Shown here one piece after another: positions 63,452 through 64,000 of a DNA stretch of 64,000 nucleotides (its first letter is position 1; each line of letters begins with the position of its first letter). The notes beneath the pieces are model-generated. The model did no database searches. It was given only the letters and a program-made list of their open reading frames with translations, and was not told the DNA's origin. The stretch is from Auanema rhodensis (Eukaryota; Nematoda; Chromadorea; Rhabditida; Rhabditidae). The position numbers and the translations under genes are program-made. Where the stretch lies: NCBI GenBank assembly GCA_964057225.1, contig OZ059894.1, forward strand, positions 5,332,001 through 5,396,000. The letters are read 5' to 3'.

Positions 63452-64000
63452 ATGCTAATTAAGTGTACACATGATGTGCACTTGGTATGTAACTCGCTTC
63501 ACGTCAATGATAAAGAGATGCGGTTTTCAAAATTAGATTCCTCATGTCCATATAAGTCTAGAAACGAATTTTTATTGATATTGATGCATGGTAACCATGA
63601 CTTCGAAATTTACGTGAACTTTAATTTATGCTTATTAAGTGTACATGTGATATGCACTTGGTATGTAACTCGCTTCACGTCAAAGATAAAGAGATGCGGT
63701 TTTCAAAATTAGATTCCCCATGTCCATATTAGTCTAAAAACAAATTTTTATTGATATTGGTGCATGGCAACCATGACTTTAAAATTTACGTGAACTTTAA
63801 TTTATGCTAATTAAGTGTACACATGATGTGCACTTGGTATGTAACTCGCTTCACGTCAATGATAAAGAGATGCGGTTTTCAAAATTAGATTCCTCATGTC
63901 CATATAAGTCTAAAAACGAATTTTTATTGATATTGATGCATGGTAACCATGACTTCGAAATTTACGTGAACTTTAATTTATGCTTATTAAGTGTACATGT
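63452..64000 (+). repeat. Start of the next HOR copy, cut by the window end
   Basis: Monomers at 63452 ('gtctagaaacg'), 63628 ('gtgatatgc') and 63804 ('gtctaaaaacg', 'ttgatgcatgg') repeat the order at 54317/54669 and 59587/59939. The window ends within 'gtgtacatgt' of the following 'tgcttattaag' monomer, so the array continues beyond the right edge, as it does at the left. Confidence 0.85.

Larger units (their letters stand above)
1..64000 (+). repeat. Satellite DNA array, 175/176-bp monomer, about 364 tandem copies
   Basis: The same 175-176 bp unit repeats head to tail over the whole window with no gap, inversion or foreign insertion that I could find. Landmarks such as 'atgctaattaag', 'gatgcggttttc' and 'accatgact' recur every 175 or 176 bases. 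Composition is about 33% G+C. Length classes arise mainly from one T lost in 'aaaattagatt' and, more rarely, one base lost in 'acaaattttt'. Monomers differ from one another at a limited set of recurrent sites, so they can be typed and ordered into higher-order repeats. Such arrays are normally centromeric or pericentromeric heterochromatin in eukaryotes. I do not recognise the family, and centromere function is inference. No promoter, tRNA, rRNA or transposon sequence is visible. Confidence 0.97.

Noticed and set aside
200-63712. Forty-odd + strand open frames of 60-100 codons starting MLIKCT, as protein-coding genes
   Set aside because: They are frames through non-coding satellite monomers. 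They exist only where one substitution removes a TAG, change frame at each monomer junction, have no recognisable domain, and lack separate promoters or unique context.
1-64000. CRISPR array (regular repeats)
   Set aside because: There are no short repeats separated by unique spacers. The full 175-176 bp unit repeats, including what would be the spacer, and no cas genes are present.
1-64000. Transposable element, rDNA spacer or tandem gene family
   Set aside because: No terminal repeats, target-site duplications, reverse transcriptase or rRNA-like sequence were seen. No part of the window departs from the monomer.
1-64000. Assignment to a named plant satellite such as the Arabidopsis 178-bp or Brassica 176-bp repeats
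   Set aside because: Length is similar, but I do not recognise the sequence as either, so length alone is not evidence.

Overview
The whole 64 kb window is one uninterrupted array of a tandemly repeated satellite DNA. The basic monomer is 175 or 176 bp, about one third G+C (57 of about 175 bases in a monomer I counted), and always in the same orientation. About 364 monomers fill the window from first base to last. I found no unique sequence, protein-coding gene, RNA gene, transposon or inversion. Monomer length, AT-richness, head-to-tail order and nested higher-order repeats (HORs) are typical of a centromeric or pericentromeric satellite of a eukaryote. A flowering plant is my best guess, but I do not recognise the family and cannot name the species.

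Monomers fall into recognisable variants. I phase each monomer at the ATG of 'ttATGctaattaag', for example at 25, 200 and 376. The 175-bp forms mostly lack one T ('aaaatagatt' instead of 'aaaattagatt').

Layout. (I) 1-6344: mixed monomers, including a 1.7-kb segment recurring 10,013 bp downstream and a ten-monomer repeat of period 1756 bp. (II) 6345-27956: a family built on a 16-monomer, 2811-bp HOR (11 x 176 + 5 x 175 bp; units u1-u16). Complete copies lie at 15130, 19171 and 24267, with rearranged 7-mer and 13-mer copies between them. A segment of region-I type interrupts this family at about 9860-13548. (III) 27957-42895: 4-, 7- and 8-monomer repeats, then a 17-monomer, 2987-bp HOR at 33757. 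The 17-mer equals the 16-mer with u6 replaced by a four-monomer cassette (a-b-c-d) and u11-u13 collapsed into one hybrid monomer. (IV) 42896-64000: a further family with 20-, 23-, 30- and 22-monomer periods (3515, 4040, 5270, 3865 bp).

The many 60-100-codon open frames on the + strand are by-products of monomer variants that lose an in-frame TAG, and I do not annotate them as genes. What is informative here is the record of unequal exchange and gene conversion: hybrid monomers at HOR junctions, private mutations shared between distant copies, and a probable conversion patch. Each monomer also carries several short dyad symmetries, a feature reported for centromere satellites that lack a CENP-B box.
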